Below, in pieces: positions 1-8,600 of a stretch of 32,991 nucleotides of DNA. Below the pieces are notes generated by a model. That model worked only from the letters and a program-made list of their open reading frames with translations. It did not search any database and had not been told where the DNA came from. Position numbers and translations under genes: made by a program. The stretch lies in contig DBQQ01000018.1 of NCBI GenBank assembly GCA_002305315.1, positions 1 through 32,991 of the forward strand. The letters run 5' to 3'. The stretch comes from Clostridiales bacterium UBA1390 (GTDB lineage: Bacteria > Bacillota > Clostridia > Lachnospirales > Bianqueaceae). Within the stretch, counting starts at the first letter, position 1, and the number at the start of each line of letters is the position of its first letter.

Positions 1-1
1 A

Positions 2-625
2 CAACTGTTTTATCAGAGGTATGAGGATTTGTTTGATGTAGAGTGGCGATTTCGAGGGGACTATGCGTACGTTATTATAGAGGAATTACCGACGGATACG
101 GAAATAACACGGTCGATTTACTTATATGATATAAAACAAGGTTTGTTTGAGAAGATTATTTATAGGCTGAATTATGAGTGGACAATTTTAGATATTTATC
201 CACAGGAGACAAAGCTCACATTGTTAGAAAAAGAGTTTGTTCAAATGCGATTGATAGAACAGGATCTTGAAACCGGGGAAGAAAAGGAACTGTTTCGAAT
301 CGATGCGGAGGGGTTTATGGGTGTATTCTCGAGAAACATGGAGAAGATTTTGGAGTATGAAATTGAGTCAAATCCGGAAGGGAGACGGATACGCTTACTG
401 AACATGGAAGGAGAAGTGGAGAAGGAGTGGCTGGTGCCTGTGGAAATCACCATGTATCCGTTGAATAGTGATGATGAGGGATTCATGTTAGAGAAGAATT
501 ACGTGTTGGGAAGTGACGGGGGAACCTATTATAATCTATGGAAATTCCCCTACGATGGTGGAGAATCACAACTGTTGGTAGATAAACACTTGGATTGGAA
601 GACAGGAAATGAGATCATTCCGTAA
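2..625 (+). CDS. C-terminal part of a propeller-like hypothetical protein (5' truncated by window edge)
   Basis: The reading frame is open to the left edge of the window, so the true start lies outside; the TTG at 29 is only an internal codon. About 207 residues are visible, ending at the TAA at 623. The sequence is rich in short strands with turns of the type YDGG, DLETGEE and LGSDGG, as in beta-propeller (TolB/DUF5050-like) proteins. No catalytic motif is recognised. It lies 21 bp upstream of a lipoprotein with a similar strand-turn texture, probably in the same operon, so the two may be related extracytoplasmic proteins. Function unknown. Confidence 0.6.
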   Translation, partial: QLFYQRYEDLFDVEWRFRGDYAYVIIEELPTDTEITRSIYLYDIKQGLFEKIIYRLNYEWTILDIYPQETKLTLLEKEFVQMRLIEQDLETGEEKELFRIDAEGFMGVFSRNMEKILEYEIESNPEGRRIRLLNMEGEVEKEWLVPVEITMYPLNSDDEGFMLEKNYVLGSDGGTYYNLWKFPYDGGESQLLVDKHLDWKTGNEIIP

Positions 626-646
626 AGAGAAAGGAGCGATGGAAGG

Positions 647-1876
647 ATGAAAAAAATGTGGTGGGCAATCGCAGCCTGTATGTGTTGCTTGTTCGTGAGT
701 GCATGTGGAGACGGGCAAGATCTGATCTTACAGGAGGAATTTCGTACGCAGGAATATCTGGCAGACTATGATGTGCAGATGCAATATCAGCCAGACACAG
801 CGACAGGAGTATGTCGAATCGGAGATACATATTATTTTTCCAGCTATCCTTCAACATATTTCTATTTCTATGAAATAGAAGAGGGAACAGGAGGCAAGCT
901 GTGTGCGAAGCCGGAATGTACGCATGATACCAAGGATTGTAATGCGTATATAGGAGATCTTGCCAGCCCGAGCGGATATTATGGAGGTACACTGCAGGCA
1001 TACGATGGGATGCTCTATTATATTGGCGAGGCAGGAACACTGTACCGGATGAAGCCGGATGGGACCGAGAAGGAACAGGTGATGAAAGTCGAAACAGGAA
1101 ATGGAGACATTCGGCTGGCTCTTCATAGAGGGTATGCCTATGTACTGAGAAGGGACGATCAGATCGCAGGAGCGCAGACCAAGAATATCCTGACGATACA
1201 GCGGTATGTTCTGGGTGATGAGGAAAGCAAGACAGACCTGTTTCATCAGGAATCTACAGGAGGCATCCTTTCGTCTGAATGGGTTTTCCATGCGAATGAG
1301 ATGTTCCTCTTACTGGAAGACAAAGAAGGCCCGACCATAACCAAGAATGGATTCTACCATTTCGATTTGGCGGATGGAACAGTGGAAACACTGAGCGAGG
1401 AGGAAAATCCGGCGTGGCGTATGCGGGATATCAAGGCATCCACGGATGGTTTTACACTATCGAGCAGAAATGAGGCCGAGGGAATGTTCCGTGTATCACA
1501 GTATGCATATGAAACGGGAGAATGGACGGAACAATTCCAGATTGCGGAACCGGAAATTTCAAGCATGCTGAGCATAATAGAAGATAAGTATATCCTGTAT
1601 AAGTATTATTATCATTTCGAGGGCGTGGATCCTACGTATACGCTGCTGGATGCATCAGGGCAGGTCGTTCTGGAGGGGAGTATTCCGGCGGAGAAGGGCG
1701 AATATCGAGTGAGTATCAGTGATTATGGATGGGATGATCACGGATGTCTTCTCGTAATGGATGAGATGCGTGAAGTAGAAGCCCATGAATACGAACAGTT
1801 TTTGAAATGGCTCTGGATCTCTCCGGATGGAGAAGTGGAGTTCTTCTTTGCGGTGCCACAGGAAGATCTGAGTTAA
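647..1876 (+). CDS. Lipoprotein with propeller-like repeats, function unknown
   Basis: A 409-residue protein with a lipoprotein signal peptide: basic MKK, a hydrophobic stretch, then lipobox VSAC with the acylated cysteine at residue 20. It should be anchored on the outer face of the membrane. An early segment has the spaced cysteines of CAKPECTHDTKDC (around residue 85), a signature I associate with Clostridia surface lipoproteins that have DUF5050-like beta-propellers. The rest is repeated short strands such as DGMLYYIGEAGTLYRMKPDG. An AAGGAG site lies about 10 nt before the ATG. It follows the truncated upstream gene by 21 bp and is followed by a clear terminator. No enzyme motif is seen, so substrate or partner is unknown. 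Confidence 0.75.
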   Translation: MKKMWWAIAACMCCLFVSACGDGQDLILQEEFRTQEYLADYDVQMQYQPDTATGVCRIGDTYYFSSYPSTYFYFYEIEEGTGGKLCAKPECTHDTKDCNAYIGDLASPSGYYGGTLQAYDGMLYYIGEAGTLYRMKPDGTEKEQVMKVETGNGDIRLALHRGYAYVLRRDDQIAGAQTKNILTIQRYVLGDEESKTDLFHQESTGGILSSEWVFHANEMFLLLEDKEGPTITKNGFYHFDLADGTVETLSEEENPAWRMRDIKASTDGFTLSSRNEAEGMFRVSQYAYETGEWTEQFQIAEPEISSMLSIIEDKYILYKYYYHFEGVDPTYTLLDASGQVVLEGSIPAEKGEYRVSISDYGWDDHGCLLVMDEMREVEAHEYEQFLKWLWISPDGEVEFFFAVPQEDLS

Positions 1877-1891
1877 AAAAGAATATACAGG

Positions 1892-1934
1892 AACCTCCTT
1901 TCGGGTATGCGGGATATCCGAGAGGAGGTTTTTG
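1892..1934 (+). terminator. Rho-independent terminator of the lipoprotein operon
   Basis: Stem AACCTCCT (1892-1899) pairs with AGGAGGTT (1923-1930), extended inside by TCGG/CCGA, then a short T run. It lies directly after the lipoprotein stop and just before the convergent permease gene's stop. The T tail is on the plus strand only. Confidence 0.75.
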
Positions 1935-1936
1935 TA

Positions 1937-2734
1937 TCACTGTCGATGTTTTTCATATTGTTTGCCGATCCACTGGATCAGGAGATACAGAAGCACAGCC
2001 ATGACACAGAGGATGACGATACTGAGAATCACCCAGTTCATGCGGAAGATTTGGCTTCCATAGATGATGAGATAGCCCAGACCGGCCTTAGCAGCCAGAA
2101 ATTCTCCGATGATCACACCGATCAGACAAAGGCCGATATTCACCTTGAGGACATTCATCAGAACGGGGATGTTGGCCGGAAGCAGGACCTTCGTCAGGAT
2201 ATGCCTCTTTTTACCGCCAAAGGAACGAATCAGTGCCAGTTTATCCGGATCCACACATAGGAAACCGTTCAGCATGGTTAGAATGGTGGTGACTATCGTG
2301 AGGGAAATCGAAGTGATCAGAATGGACTTGGTCGTATTGCCAAACCAGACGATGAGAATGGGAGCCAGCGCGGATTTAGGCAGACTGTTGAGCGCGATCC
2401 AGTAGGGTTCGCTGATTTCACGGCTCAGCGGACACCACCATAGGAGCACGGCAATGGCAAGACCCAGCAGCGTGCTGATCAGGAAACTGACCAGGGTCTC
2501 ATAGAGGGTAATGCCCGTATGCAGGAAGATGGAACCGTCCCCGATCATGTCCAGTAAGGTCGTCCATAATGCGGAAGGGGAGGAGAAAATAAAGGTATCT
2601 AATAGACCGATACGAGCCGAGATTTCCCATGCCAGCAGAAAGAGGATCAGAACAGCCACGCGGCCGAAAGTGACCAGGCGCATGCGGCGGCGGACAGTAC
2701 GCAAGTACCGGGCACGGGGCGTGAGATCATGCAT
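1937..2734 (-). CDS. ABC importer permease, SsuC/TauC/ThiX-like
   Basis: A 265-residue inner-membrane permease of the BPD_transp_1 family. After a basic N-terminus there are about six hydrophobic segments. The cytoplasmic EAA-type loop is visible as SFGGKKRHILTKVLLPANIP, which contacts the ATPase. Length and layout match the nitrate/sulfonate/taurine/thiamine-precursor importer group. The start overlaps the end of the upstream ATPase gene by 8 bp, indicating translational coupling. Substrate cannot be read from the sequence. The likely binding protein is the NMT1-like lipoprotein at 7592-8593, which is not adjacent. Confidence 0.85.
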   Translation of the reverse strand: MHDLTPRARYLRTVRRRMRLVTFGRVAVLILFLLAWEISARIGLLDTFIFSSPSALWTTLLDMIGDGSIFLHTGITLYETLVSFLISTLLGLAIAVLLWWCPLSREISEPYWIALNSLPKSALAPILIVWFGNTTKSILITSISLTIVTTILTMLNGFLCVDPDKLALIRSFGGKKRHILTKVLLPANIPVLMNVLKVNIGLCLIGVIIGEFLAAKAGLGYLIIYGSQIFRMNWVILSIVILCVMAVLLYLLIQWIGKQYEKHRQ

Positions 2735-3494
2735 GATTTTCGCCTCCTTCCTGTGTCATCGCCTGCCAAATCTCCTGGAAATAAGTCTGAAAGGCAGGCA
2801 GACTTCGCACGGACAGCGGGGTGCGGTCAGCACCAAAGTCCATCGGCAGATCCTGCAGGATTCGGCCGGGACGAGCCGACAGCACGAGGACGCGATCCCC
2901 CAGGCTGATGGCTTCGGAAATATCGTGAGTGACCAGAACAGCCGTCTTGCCGGTCTGACGGAGGATTCGCCAGATCTCGTCGGAAACAGATAAACGCGTC
3001 TGATAATCCAAGGCGGAGAAGGGTTCGTCCAGAAGCAGGAGTTCTGGTTTGAGCGCCAGTGTTCTCACCAGCGCTGCCCGCTGCCGCATACCGCCAGAAA
3101 GCTGAGAGGGCCGGTGGGAAAGAAAGTCTCCCAGACCATATTGTGTCAAGAGCTGTTTCACATAGTCCTTCGTCTGCGCGGTCAGTTCTTTTCGGATTTC
3201 CAGTCCGAGACAGGCATTTGCCAGGATCGTGCGCCATTCCAGAAGCTGATCTCGCTGGAACATATACCCGATGGGATGCGGCGCATCCGTACCCAGTGAG
3301 ATGGTTCCGGATTCGGGGGTGATTAATCCCGCGATGATGGATAGAAGCGTGGACTTGCCGCAGCCGGAGGGTCCTACAATACTGACAAATTCCCCCGGCT
3401 CTACGCGGAAGCTGACCCGCGTGAGGGCCGGAGTATCCGCCTCCCGCGTATGATAGGTGTAACACAAATCGTGAACAGAAAGTAAGCTAGCCAC
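2727..3494 (-). CDS. ABC importer ATPase, SsuB/TauB/ThiZ-like
   Basis: The frame can be extended upstream to 3548, but a GTG at 3494 sits 7 nt after a perfect AGGAGG, so I start there (255 residues). It has Walker A GPSGCGKST, Q-loop MFQRDQLL, signature LSGGMRQR, Walker B LLLLDEPF, a D-loop (SALD) and the switch histidine in VTHDISEA. The MFQRDQLLEWRT segment is typical of the nitrate/sulfonate/thiamine-precursor importer ATPases. It powers the permease encoded immediately downstream. There is no riboswitch-like leader in the 65 bp before it. Confidence 0.88.
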   Translation of the reverse strand: MASLLSVHDLCYTYHTREADTPALTRVSFRVEPGEFVSIVGPSGCGKSTLLSIIAGLITPESGTISLGTDAPHPIGYMFQRDQLLEWRTILANACLGLEIRKELTAQTKDYVKQLLTQYGLGDFLSHRPSQLSGGMRQRAALVRTLALKPELLLLDEPFSALDYQTRLSVSDEIWRILRQTGKTAVLVTHDISEAISLGDRVLVLSARPGRILQDLPMDFGADRTPLSVRSLPAFQTYFQEIWQAMTQEGGENHA

Positions 3495-3521
3495 GGCAGT
3501 GCCTCCTTGTACGAATGGAAT

Positions 3522-3548
3522 ACTATAGGATATTACAAAGAGGCACAA
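3522..3548 (-). promoter_or_regulatory. Weak candidate promoter for the importer genes
   Basis: On the minus strand TTGTGC (3543-3548) and TATAGT (3522-3527) are separated by only 15 bp, less than ideal. It lies between the permease remnant's stop and the ATPase start. If it is inactive, the importer would depend on transcription from the response-regulator promoter. Confidence 0.3.
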
Positions 3549-3558
3549 AGTGTGCAGG

Positions 3559-3903
3559 TCAGTCCAAAGGATGCCAGCCCTCCTGTATATTTTTTCGGCA
3601 GCCGATATAAGTCGCTGCCAGGTAGATGCTATAAATCAAAAGAAAAATACCGATAGAGAGGCAGGCGTATAGAAATACCTGGGTATCAGCCACATAAGGA
3701 CGCATAAGATCGTGCAGACACAGCGATGTAAAGACGCTCAAAGGCAGTGGAAGCAGCAGTGGCACACCAAAATAGACGAACAACTGATGCCGCAGATAGC
3801 GATCGGTGCGTTTCTCAGAGAATCCTAAGTGAGAGAGGATCTGATACCGATACCGATGCTGCAGCGTATCGCTGATTTGACGAACGGCCAGAATGGCGGC
3901 ACG
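3559..3903 (-). pseudogene. 3' remnant of a BceB-type (FtsX-like) ABC permease
   Basis: The frame ending at 3559 encodes a tail that looks like the C-terminus of bacitracin/lantibiotic-resistance permeases: AAILAVRQISDTLQHRYRYQ, a segment resembling LGFSEKRTDRYLRHQ, then two membrane spans and a short basic end. Family members are usually over 600 residues; only about 113 residues remain. Homology begins at about position 3900, exactly where the response regulator's expected C-terminus (GYCL, ending at 3903) stops. The frame upstream of 3903 is an out-of-frame reading of the regulator. It has no start of its own. I read it as a deletion scar: the gene's 5' part, and probably the kinase and ATPase between, are gone. 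Confidence 0.7.
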
Positions 3904-4562
3904 AGGCAGTATCCCTGGCGGTGTACTGTATGGATCAGTCCAGGAAGGCCCATGCTGGCAAATCGTTTGCGCATACGGGACAGATTCACGCTCAGGATAT
4001 TTTCGTCCACGTAGAGTTTGTTTTCCCACAGATATTCAATGAGTTCATCCCGGCTGACCAGATGAGGATAATGGATCCAGAGATAGTATAGAATCCGCAG
4101 CTCATTGCCGGAAAGATCCAGTGTCTGCGTACCATATTGCAGCTGGCTGCGGACAATATGCAGCGTCACATCCCCATGGAAAAGGGTTTCGGAAGGGCTC
4201 TGCGCGCGCTCCAGAACGCGTCGTACCCGCATCAGGAGTACGGGCAGACTGTATGGTTTACGAATAAAATCGTCTCCACCTACGGAAAGTCCTCGCAGTT
4301 CATCTTCCTCCCGATCGAGTCCTGTGATGAAGATAATGGGCATCTGATAGGTACGGCGGATGCTGCGACAGAGTTCGAATCCGTCTCTCACACCGCCAAG
4401 ACGAATGTCCAGCAGGATCAAATCCGCAGGTTTCTTGGCGAGCAGCGCTTCTAATTCCTCCGGATCCGCCGGACAGACCGTTTCATAGCCGTTCTTCTGT
4501 AGGAAATCCCGTAATTCCCAGCGGATATTCTCATTATCTTCAATAATATAGATGACATTCAT
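3825..4562 (-). CDS. OmpR-family response regulator, BceR-like, with an aberrant C-terminal tail
   Basis: An N-terminal receiver domain (residues 1-115) has the acidic pair E8/D9, phospho-acceptor D52 in LILLDIRLGG and the conserved lysine in FIRKPYS. The C-terminal winged helix (about 125-220) ends with HTVHRQGYCL, the normal family end. The open frame runs on for about 25 unrelated residues because it reads out of frame into a permease remnant. The DNA-binding domain appears complete, so the protein may still work, but no histidine kinase is encoded nearby. The start has a GGGAGGG site and a strong divergent promoter. Family knowledge: BceR-like regulators control antimicrobial-peptide transporters with an intramembrane kinase, which is absent here. 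Confidence 0.8.
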   Translation of the reverse strand: MNVIYIIEDNENIRWELRDFLQKNGYETVCPADPEELEALLAKKPADLILLDIRLGGVRDGFELCRSIRRTYQMPIIFITGLDREEDELRGLSVGGDDFIRKPYSLPVLLMRVRRVLERAQSPSETLFHGDVTLHIVRSQLQYGTQTLDLSGNELRILYYLWIHYPHLVSRDELIEYLWENKLYVDENILSVNLSRMRKRFASMGLPGLIHTVHRQGYCLVPPFWPFVKSAIRCSIGIGIRSSLT

Positions 4563-4585
4563 GACCGTCCCTCCCTTTCCTTAGT

Positions 4586-4614
4586 ATTGTAGCAAGAACC
4601 GTCGATAAATGCAA
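4586..4614 (-). promoter_or_regulatory. Promoter of the response-regulator gene
   Basis: On the minus strand TTGCAT (4609-4614) and TACAAT (4586-4591) are separated by 17 bp, 24 bp before the ATG. It is divergent from the promoter at 4643-4671. Confidence 0.75.
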
Positions 4615-4642
4615 CAAATCTTACTGAAATGTAAGGTCATGC

Positions 4643-4671
4643 TTGCGACTTCGTAAAGATCGTGCTATAGT
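4643..4671 (+). promoter_or_regulatory. Promoter of the pectate-lyase/MATE operon
   Basis: TTGCGA (4643-4648) and TATAGT (4666-4671) are separated by 17 bp, 26 bp before the GTG start. It is divergent from the regulator promoter; the -35 elements are about 30 bp apart, so shared control is possible. Confidence 0.75.
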
Positions 4672-4697
4672 TAAGAAAAAAACATGGGGGGATTACT

Positions 4698-6173
4698 GTG
4701 CAGTTATCGACACTGAAAACCTACGCCGATCAGATGATTTCGGCGGCGTCGTATCCAGAGAGCGGCTCACCACTTTTGGCAGACCGTATCGACAACGCGT
4801 CCAAGGAGCCTTGGCGAGAGGAGGATGGGCATATTATCTCTAATGCGGCGCATCAACAGAATTTCCTGCGCTTTTTGTGCGGCCTATCGGCGCTGAGTGG
4901 GGATCCGAAGTACGAAGAACGCGCGGTCGCGGTGATGAAGTACATGCTGGATCATCCGATGGGAGGCGGGCTCCTACGCTGGGGCGGACATCGCTACCTG
5001 GACCTGGTGACGCTGAAGGATCGCGGCGAGAAGGAGCTGGTTCATGAACTGAAAAACGATTATCCATATTACGAGCTGATATTTCGGGCAGATCCGAAGA
5101 AGGCAGAATTATACATCAAATCCTTCTGGAACGCCCATGTCTATGATTTTGAGAACTTTGAGATGGGGCGTCACAGTATGGAAAAGCCTTACGGGGTGGA
5201 AGGCATCTGGGAACGGCCCTTTGGAGATCCTGAGCCCTTTGCTCCGCGCAAGGGCCTATCCTTCCGGAATACGGGCAATGATCTGATGTATGCGGCAGGA
5301 AAACTTCGAGAGGCTACGGGAGACATGGGAGCATTGACCTGGGCTGGTCATTTGCATGACATGTATATGAAGTGCAGGAATCCAAAGACCAAGCTGGGCC
5401 CGTACCAGTTCTCTCAGGCTATGAAACGAATGGAGACGGAGGACGATACGATTACGCTTTCCTTCTATGGGGACAGGGCGAAGCGGCAGCTGGGACCGGA
5501 ATTCGGAGAGATTGCTCTGGAAGCCAATGTACTGCTCAAGAGTCAGGAGATTTCTATTTATGCGCTCAATCCGCAGATTATTGCGGCGGCTTTTAGGCAG
5601 AATACGCCTAAGGAACGGCAGATGCGAGAGCAGACGGTGGAAGATATGAAGGCATTTTATCAGTACGGGTATGATCATGAGACCCAGGGACTGCGGCCTA
5701 TGTTATCGGATGGGACGGATCTGACGGGATATATATTGCCTCGCCCCGGTTATTATGGCCCTAAGGGTCGGGTTTTGGAACAACATCCGCTGGCGGGGGA
5801 TTATTTCCTGGCCTATGTGGAGATGGCACTTCTGACGGAGGACGCGGAACTGTGGAAGATTGTACATGCCTGGGAACAGGATCTTGAGATTCAAACGCCG
5901 GGCACCGACCCGGGGATTCTGTTGGCACTTACGCTTCTGGCGGAACAGAACGCAGCGTATCTGCCGCTAGTCGATGCTTGGGGGGAATCTATCCAGAACA
6001 TGGTAATGCGGTCCTGGGAGAAGAATGACAGCCTTTGGCTGGATGCCATAGAACCATTGGCGCTGTTAAAGCTGATCGCGCTACACCAGCGACGGGAAGC
6101 GGCCGTGGCAGAACCGATCTATAACCGCAGCAGTTCACAGATGGGATGGAGTCAGAACCGAACCATTAAGTAA
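4698..6173 (+). CDS. Probable cytoplasmic PL2-like pectate (exopolygalacturonate) lyase
   Basis: A 491-residue protein with no signal peptide, starting at GTG behind a G-rich ribosome site. It appears all-helical, as in an alpha/alpha barrel. The motif RWGGHRYLDL supplies H98, HELKNDYPYYE supplies E117 (or E126), and FEMGRHS supplies adjacent R158-H159. Their spacing resembles the metal-binding His, Glu, His and catalytic Arg of family PL2 (as I recall for the Yersinia enzyme, H109, E130, R171, H172). PL2 enzymes cleave galacturonate oligomers inside the cell. The gene is 14 bp upstream of a MATE transporter. Assignment rests on remembered motif spacing; another alpha/alpha-barrel carbohydrate-active family is the alternative. 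Confidence 0.55.
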   Translation: MQLSTLKTYADQMISAASYPESGSPLLADRIDNASKEPWREEDGHIISNAAHQQNFLRFLCGLSALSGDPKYEERAVAVMKYMLDHPMGGGLLRWGGHRYLDLVTLKDRGEKELVHELKNDYPYYELIFRADPKKAELYIKSFWNAHVYDFENFEMGRHSMEKPYGVEGIWERPFGDPEPFAPRKGLSFRNTGNDLMYAAGKLREATGDMGALTWAGHLHDMYMKCRNPKTKLGPYQFSQAMKRMETEDDTITLSFYGDRAKRQLGPEFGEIALEANVLLKSQEISIYALNPQIIAAAFRQNTPKERQMREQTVEDMKAFYQYGYDHETQGLRPMLSDGTDLTGYILPRPGYYGPKGRVLEQHPLAGDYFLAYVEMALLTEDAELWKIVHAWEQDLEIQTPGTDPGILLALTLLAEQNAAYLPLVDAWGESIQNMVMRSWEKNDSLWLDAIEPLALLKLIALHQRREAAVAEPIYNRSSSQMGWSQNRTIK

Positions 6174-6187
6174 GAAAGAGGAAGCGA

Positions 6188-7528
6188 ATGATGGCAAGAA
6201 ATATGGACATGACACAAGGCCCGATTATGAAGAGAATCGTGTTGTTTGCGCTACCGATCTGCGCAGGCAATATTCTGCAGCAACTGTATAATACGGTGGA
6301 TACGCTGGTGATCGGAAACTTCTGCGGGACGCAGTCTCTGGCGGCAGTGGGGACAAGTGGACAGCCGGTAGAACTTCTCCTGTGTATTTTCATGGGGATG
6401 GGGACCGGAGTATCGATCCTGGTGGCACAGTTTACGGGAAGTGGGAACTTGGCAATGACACAGAAGGCGGTTTCCACGTCAATTTCTTTTCTGTATATCT
6501 GTGCGATTCCCCTATCCGTTCTGGGCGTGTTGCTGAGTCCACTGATTCTGGGACTCATGGCGGTGCCAGAGGATGTGTGGGATTACTGTATGTCGTATCT
6601 GAATATCATTTTTCTGGGAACCCTGGGCAACATGGGGTATAACATGAACGCCGGTATCCTACGGGGGCTGGGGAACAGCAGGGCCTCGCTGTTTTTTCTC
6701 CTGATTTCTTGTATCGTCAACGTGGTATTAGATCTTCTGTTTGTGGCAGGGTTCCACATGGATGTAGCGGGCGCGGCGCTTGCGACATCCATCGCCATGT
6801 TCTGTTCCTGGTTTTTCAGTATTTTCTATATCAAGAAAATGTATCCAGAACTGGCGTTTACCTGGCTGCCCAAGCATTTGGACAAGAGTATGATGGGGCA
6901 AATCCTGAAGATCGGCTTGCCGCTGGGATTAAACAATTCGATCTATTCTATCGGACATATTTTGCTGCAAACCCTGATCAATACACAGGGAGCCGTTTTC
7001 ATTGCCGCCTGTTCGGTAGGCAGTCGATTGACGGGCATGGCCAATGTAGCGATTAATTCTTTCTCCTCGGCGGCTACCACGTTTGCAGGACAGAACATGG
7101 GCGCTAAAGCGTATCGCAGGCTACATCAGGGGGCTAAGCAGATCCCATTTTTTTCGGCGCTGTTCACAGCGGTGGCGGGACTTTTGCTTACAATCTTTTG
7201 TCAGCCAGTTCTGTACCTGTTTACGCAGGAGAACGATGTACTGGCTATGGCGACAAGGTATATTCAGATCGTCATGCCGTTTACCTGGTTTTTCGCCGCT
7301 TTCAGCGCCATGCTGAGCTTTGCCAATGGACTGGGGGAAGTGAGATATCCTACGATAGTAAATATCCTGATGCTCTGGGTGATACGGATTCCTGTGGCGT
7401 ACCTGATCGGACAGTGGATTGGAGGAACCTATATCATGGCTTGTTATCCCATCAGTTTCTTCTGTGGCATGGTGGGAATGCTGATTTTCTTCTTGACACC
7501 GCAATGGAAACGAATTCCTAAACAATAG
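6188..7528 (+). CDS. MATE-family multidrug/sodium antiporter
   Basis: A 446-residue polytopic protein with about 12 membrane segments in two similar halves. The N-terminal PIMKRIVLFALPICAGNILQ and the following YNTVDTLVIGNF are classic MATE helix 1-2 motifs, and the second half repeats the pattern (LPLGLNNSIYSIGHILLQT, then ANVAINSFSSAATTFAGQN). MATE proteins export drugs or metabolites using a sodium or proton gradient. Two adjacent ATG codons (6188, 6191) follow AGAGGAAG, and either may be used. It is co-transcribed with the lyase gene 14 bp upstream. The substrate is unknown. Confidence 0.92.
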   Translation: MMARNMDMTQGPIMKRIVLFALPICAGNILQQLYNTVDTLVIGNFCGTQSLAAVGTSGQPVELLLCIFMGMGTGVSILVAQFTGSGNLAMTQKAVSTSISFLYICAIPLSVLGVLLSPLILGLMAVPEDVWDYCMSYLNIIFLGTLGNMGYNMNAGILRGLGNSRASLFFLLISCIVNVVLDLLFVAGFHMDVAGAALATSIAMFCSWFFSIFYIKKMYPELAFTWLPKHLDKSMMGQILKIGLPLGLNNSIYSIGHILLQTLINTQGAVFIAACSVGSRLTGMANVAINSFSSAATTFAGQNMGAKAYRRLHQGAKQIPFFSALFTAVAGLLLTIFCQPVLYLFTQENDVLAMATRYIQIVMPFTWFFAAFSAMLSFANGLGEVRYPTIVNILMLWVIRIPVAYLIGQWIGGTYIMACYPISFFCGMVGMLIFFLTPQWKRIPKQ

Positions 7529-7591
7529 AATACGCACCGCAGTCCATCCTTTCGCATATGCTAATGTTGTAATCATTCCAGGAGGATGGCA

Positions 7592-8593
7592 ATGAAAAGA
7601 ATAGCGGCGTTATTGTGCGTGGTACTGCTCATAGGATTGGCAGGTTGTACGCAAACACAGACGGAGGAAGGGCTGCGGAAGCTGGTATTGAGCGAAGTGG
7701 TGCATTCTGTGTTCTACGCGCCCCAGTACGTGGCGATGGAGTTGGGTTTCTTTGAAGAGGAAGGGATTGACCTGGAGGTGGATGTGGGAAATGGCGCAGA
7801 TAAGTGTATGACGGCTGTCATTTCCGGCAATGCGGATGTGGCGCTCTGCGGTACGGAGGCAGCCATCTATGTGCATGCAGAGGGCCGGGAGGATGTGCCT
7901 ATCGTGTTCGCGCAGCTGACCCAGCGCGCAGGCAATTTCCTGGTGGGGCGTACGCCGGAACCCGACTTTCAGTGGACGGATCTGGCGGGGCAGACCATCA
8001 TTGGCGGCAGGGAGGGTGGCATGCCAGAACTGGTGTTGGAATACGTTTTGAAAAAGAATGGATTGGATCCGGAGAAGGATCTGACGATCATCACGAATCT
8101 GGATCTGTCGGCGACTGCCAGCGCATTTGTGGCGGGAACAGGAGCCTACACTACAGAGTTTGAGCCGGGAGCGACCACACTGGAAGAGGGCGATAATGGA
8201 TACGTCGTGGCATCGCTGGGCGTAGATTCCGGTTATGTACCCTATACCGTTTACATGACCACGGAATCAATTCTGGAAGAAAAAGAGGATCTGATGCAGG
8301 GATTCACGAATGCGATCTATAAGGGGCAGAAATGGGTAGAGGAACACACGAGTGAGGAAGTGGCGGAAGTGATCCATCCACAGTTTGAGGAAACTTCCGT
8401 GGAGACACTGACCAAGATTATTGAACGATATCAGAAGCAGGATACCTGGAAGACAGATCCAGTCTTCAGTGAGGAATCGCTGCGCTTGATCGAGGATATT
8501 CTGAGAGAAGGTGGAGAATACGAGGGAGAGCTAGCCTATGAGGCCATTGCCAATACTTCCTTGGCAGAGAAGGCCATGGAGAGCGTCTCATAA
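7592..8593 (+). CDS. NMT1/SsuA-like ABC importer substrate-binding lipoprotein
   Basis: The first ATG (7586) is fused to the AGGAGG site, so the second ATG at 7592 is the likely start (333 residues). The signal peptide ends in lipobox LAGC with the acylated C19. The mature domain begins LRKLVLSEVVHSVFYAPQYV and continues with AMELGFFEEEGIDLEV, the hallmark of NMT1/THI5-like and SsuA/TauA binding proteins. DVALCGTEAAIYVHAE is the usual ligand-pocket segment. The partners are probably the permease and ATPase at 1937-3494, which lack a binding-protein gene of their own. It may be read from the upstream operon or from a weak promoter in the 63-bp gap. A thiamine precursor or sulfonate is possible, but the substrate is not determined. 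Confidence 0.85.
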   Translation: MKRIAALLCVVLLIGLAGCTQTQTEEGLRKLVLSEVVHSVFYAPQYVAMELGFFEEEGIDLEVDVGNGADKCMTAVISGNADVALCGTEAAIYVHAEGREDVPIVFAQLTQRAGNFLVGRTPEPDFQWTDLAGQTIIGGREGGMPELVLEYVLKKNGLDPEKDLTIITNLDLSATASAFVAGTGAYTTEFEPGATTLEEGDNGYVVASLGVDSGYVPYTVYMTTESILEEKEDLMQGFTNAIYKGQKWVEEHTSEEVAEVIHPQFEETSVETLTKIIERYQKQDTWKTDPVFSEESLRLIEDILREGGEYEGELAYEAIANTSLAEKAMESVS

Positions 8594-8600
8594 TCGGAAA

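Noticed and set aside
2827..3465. 212-residue minus-strand ORF inside the importer ATPase
   Set aside because: Alternative frame of a gene with complete ABC motifs; low-complexity composition and no start signal.
3495..3558. Thiamine (TPP) riboswitch before the NMT1-type importer
   Set aside because: The gap is only about 65 bp and lacks the conserved CUGAGA and ACCUGA-type segments.
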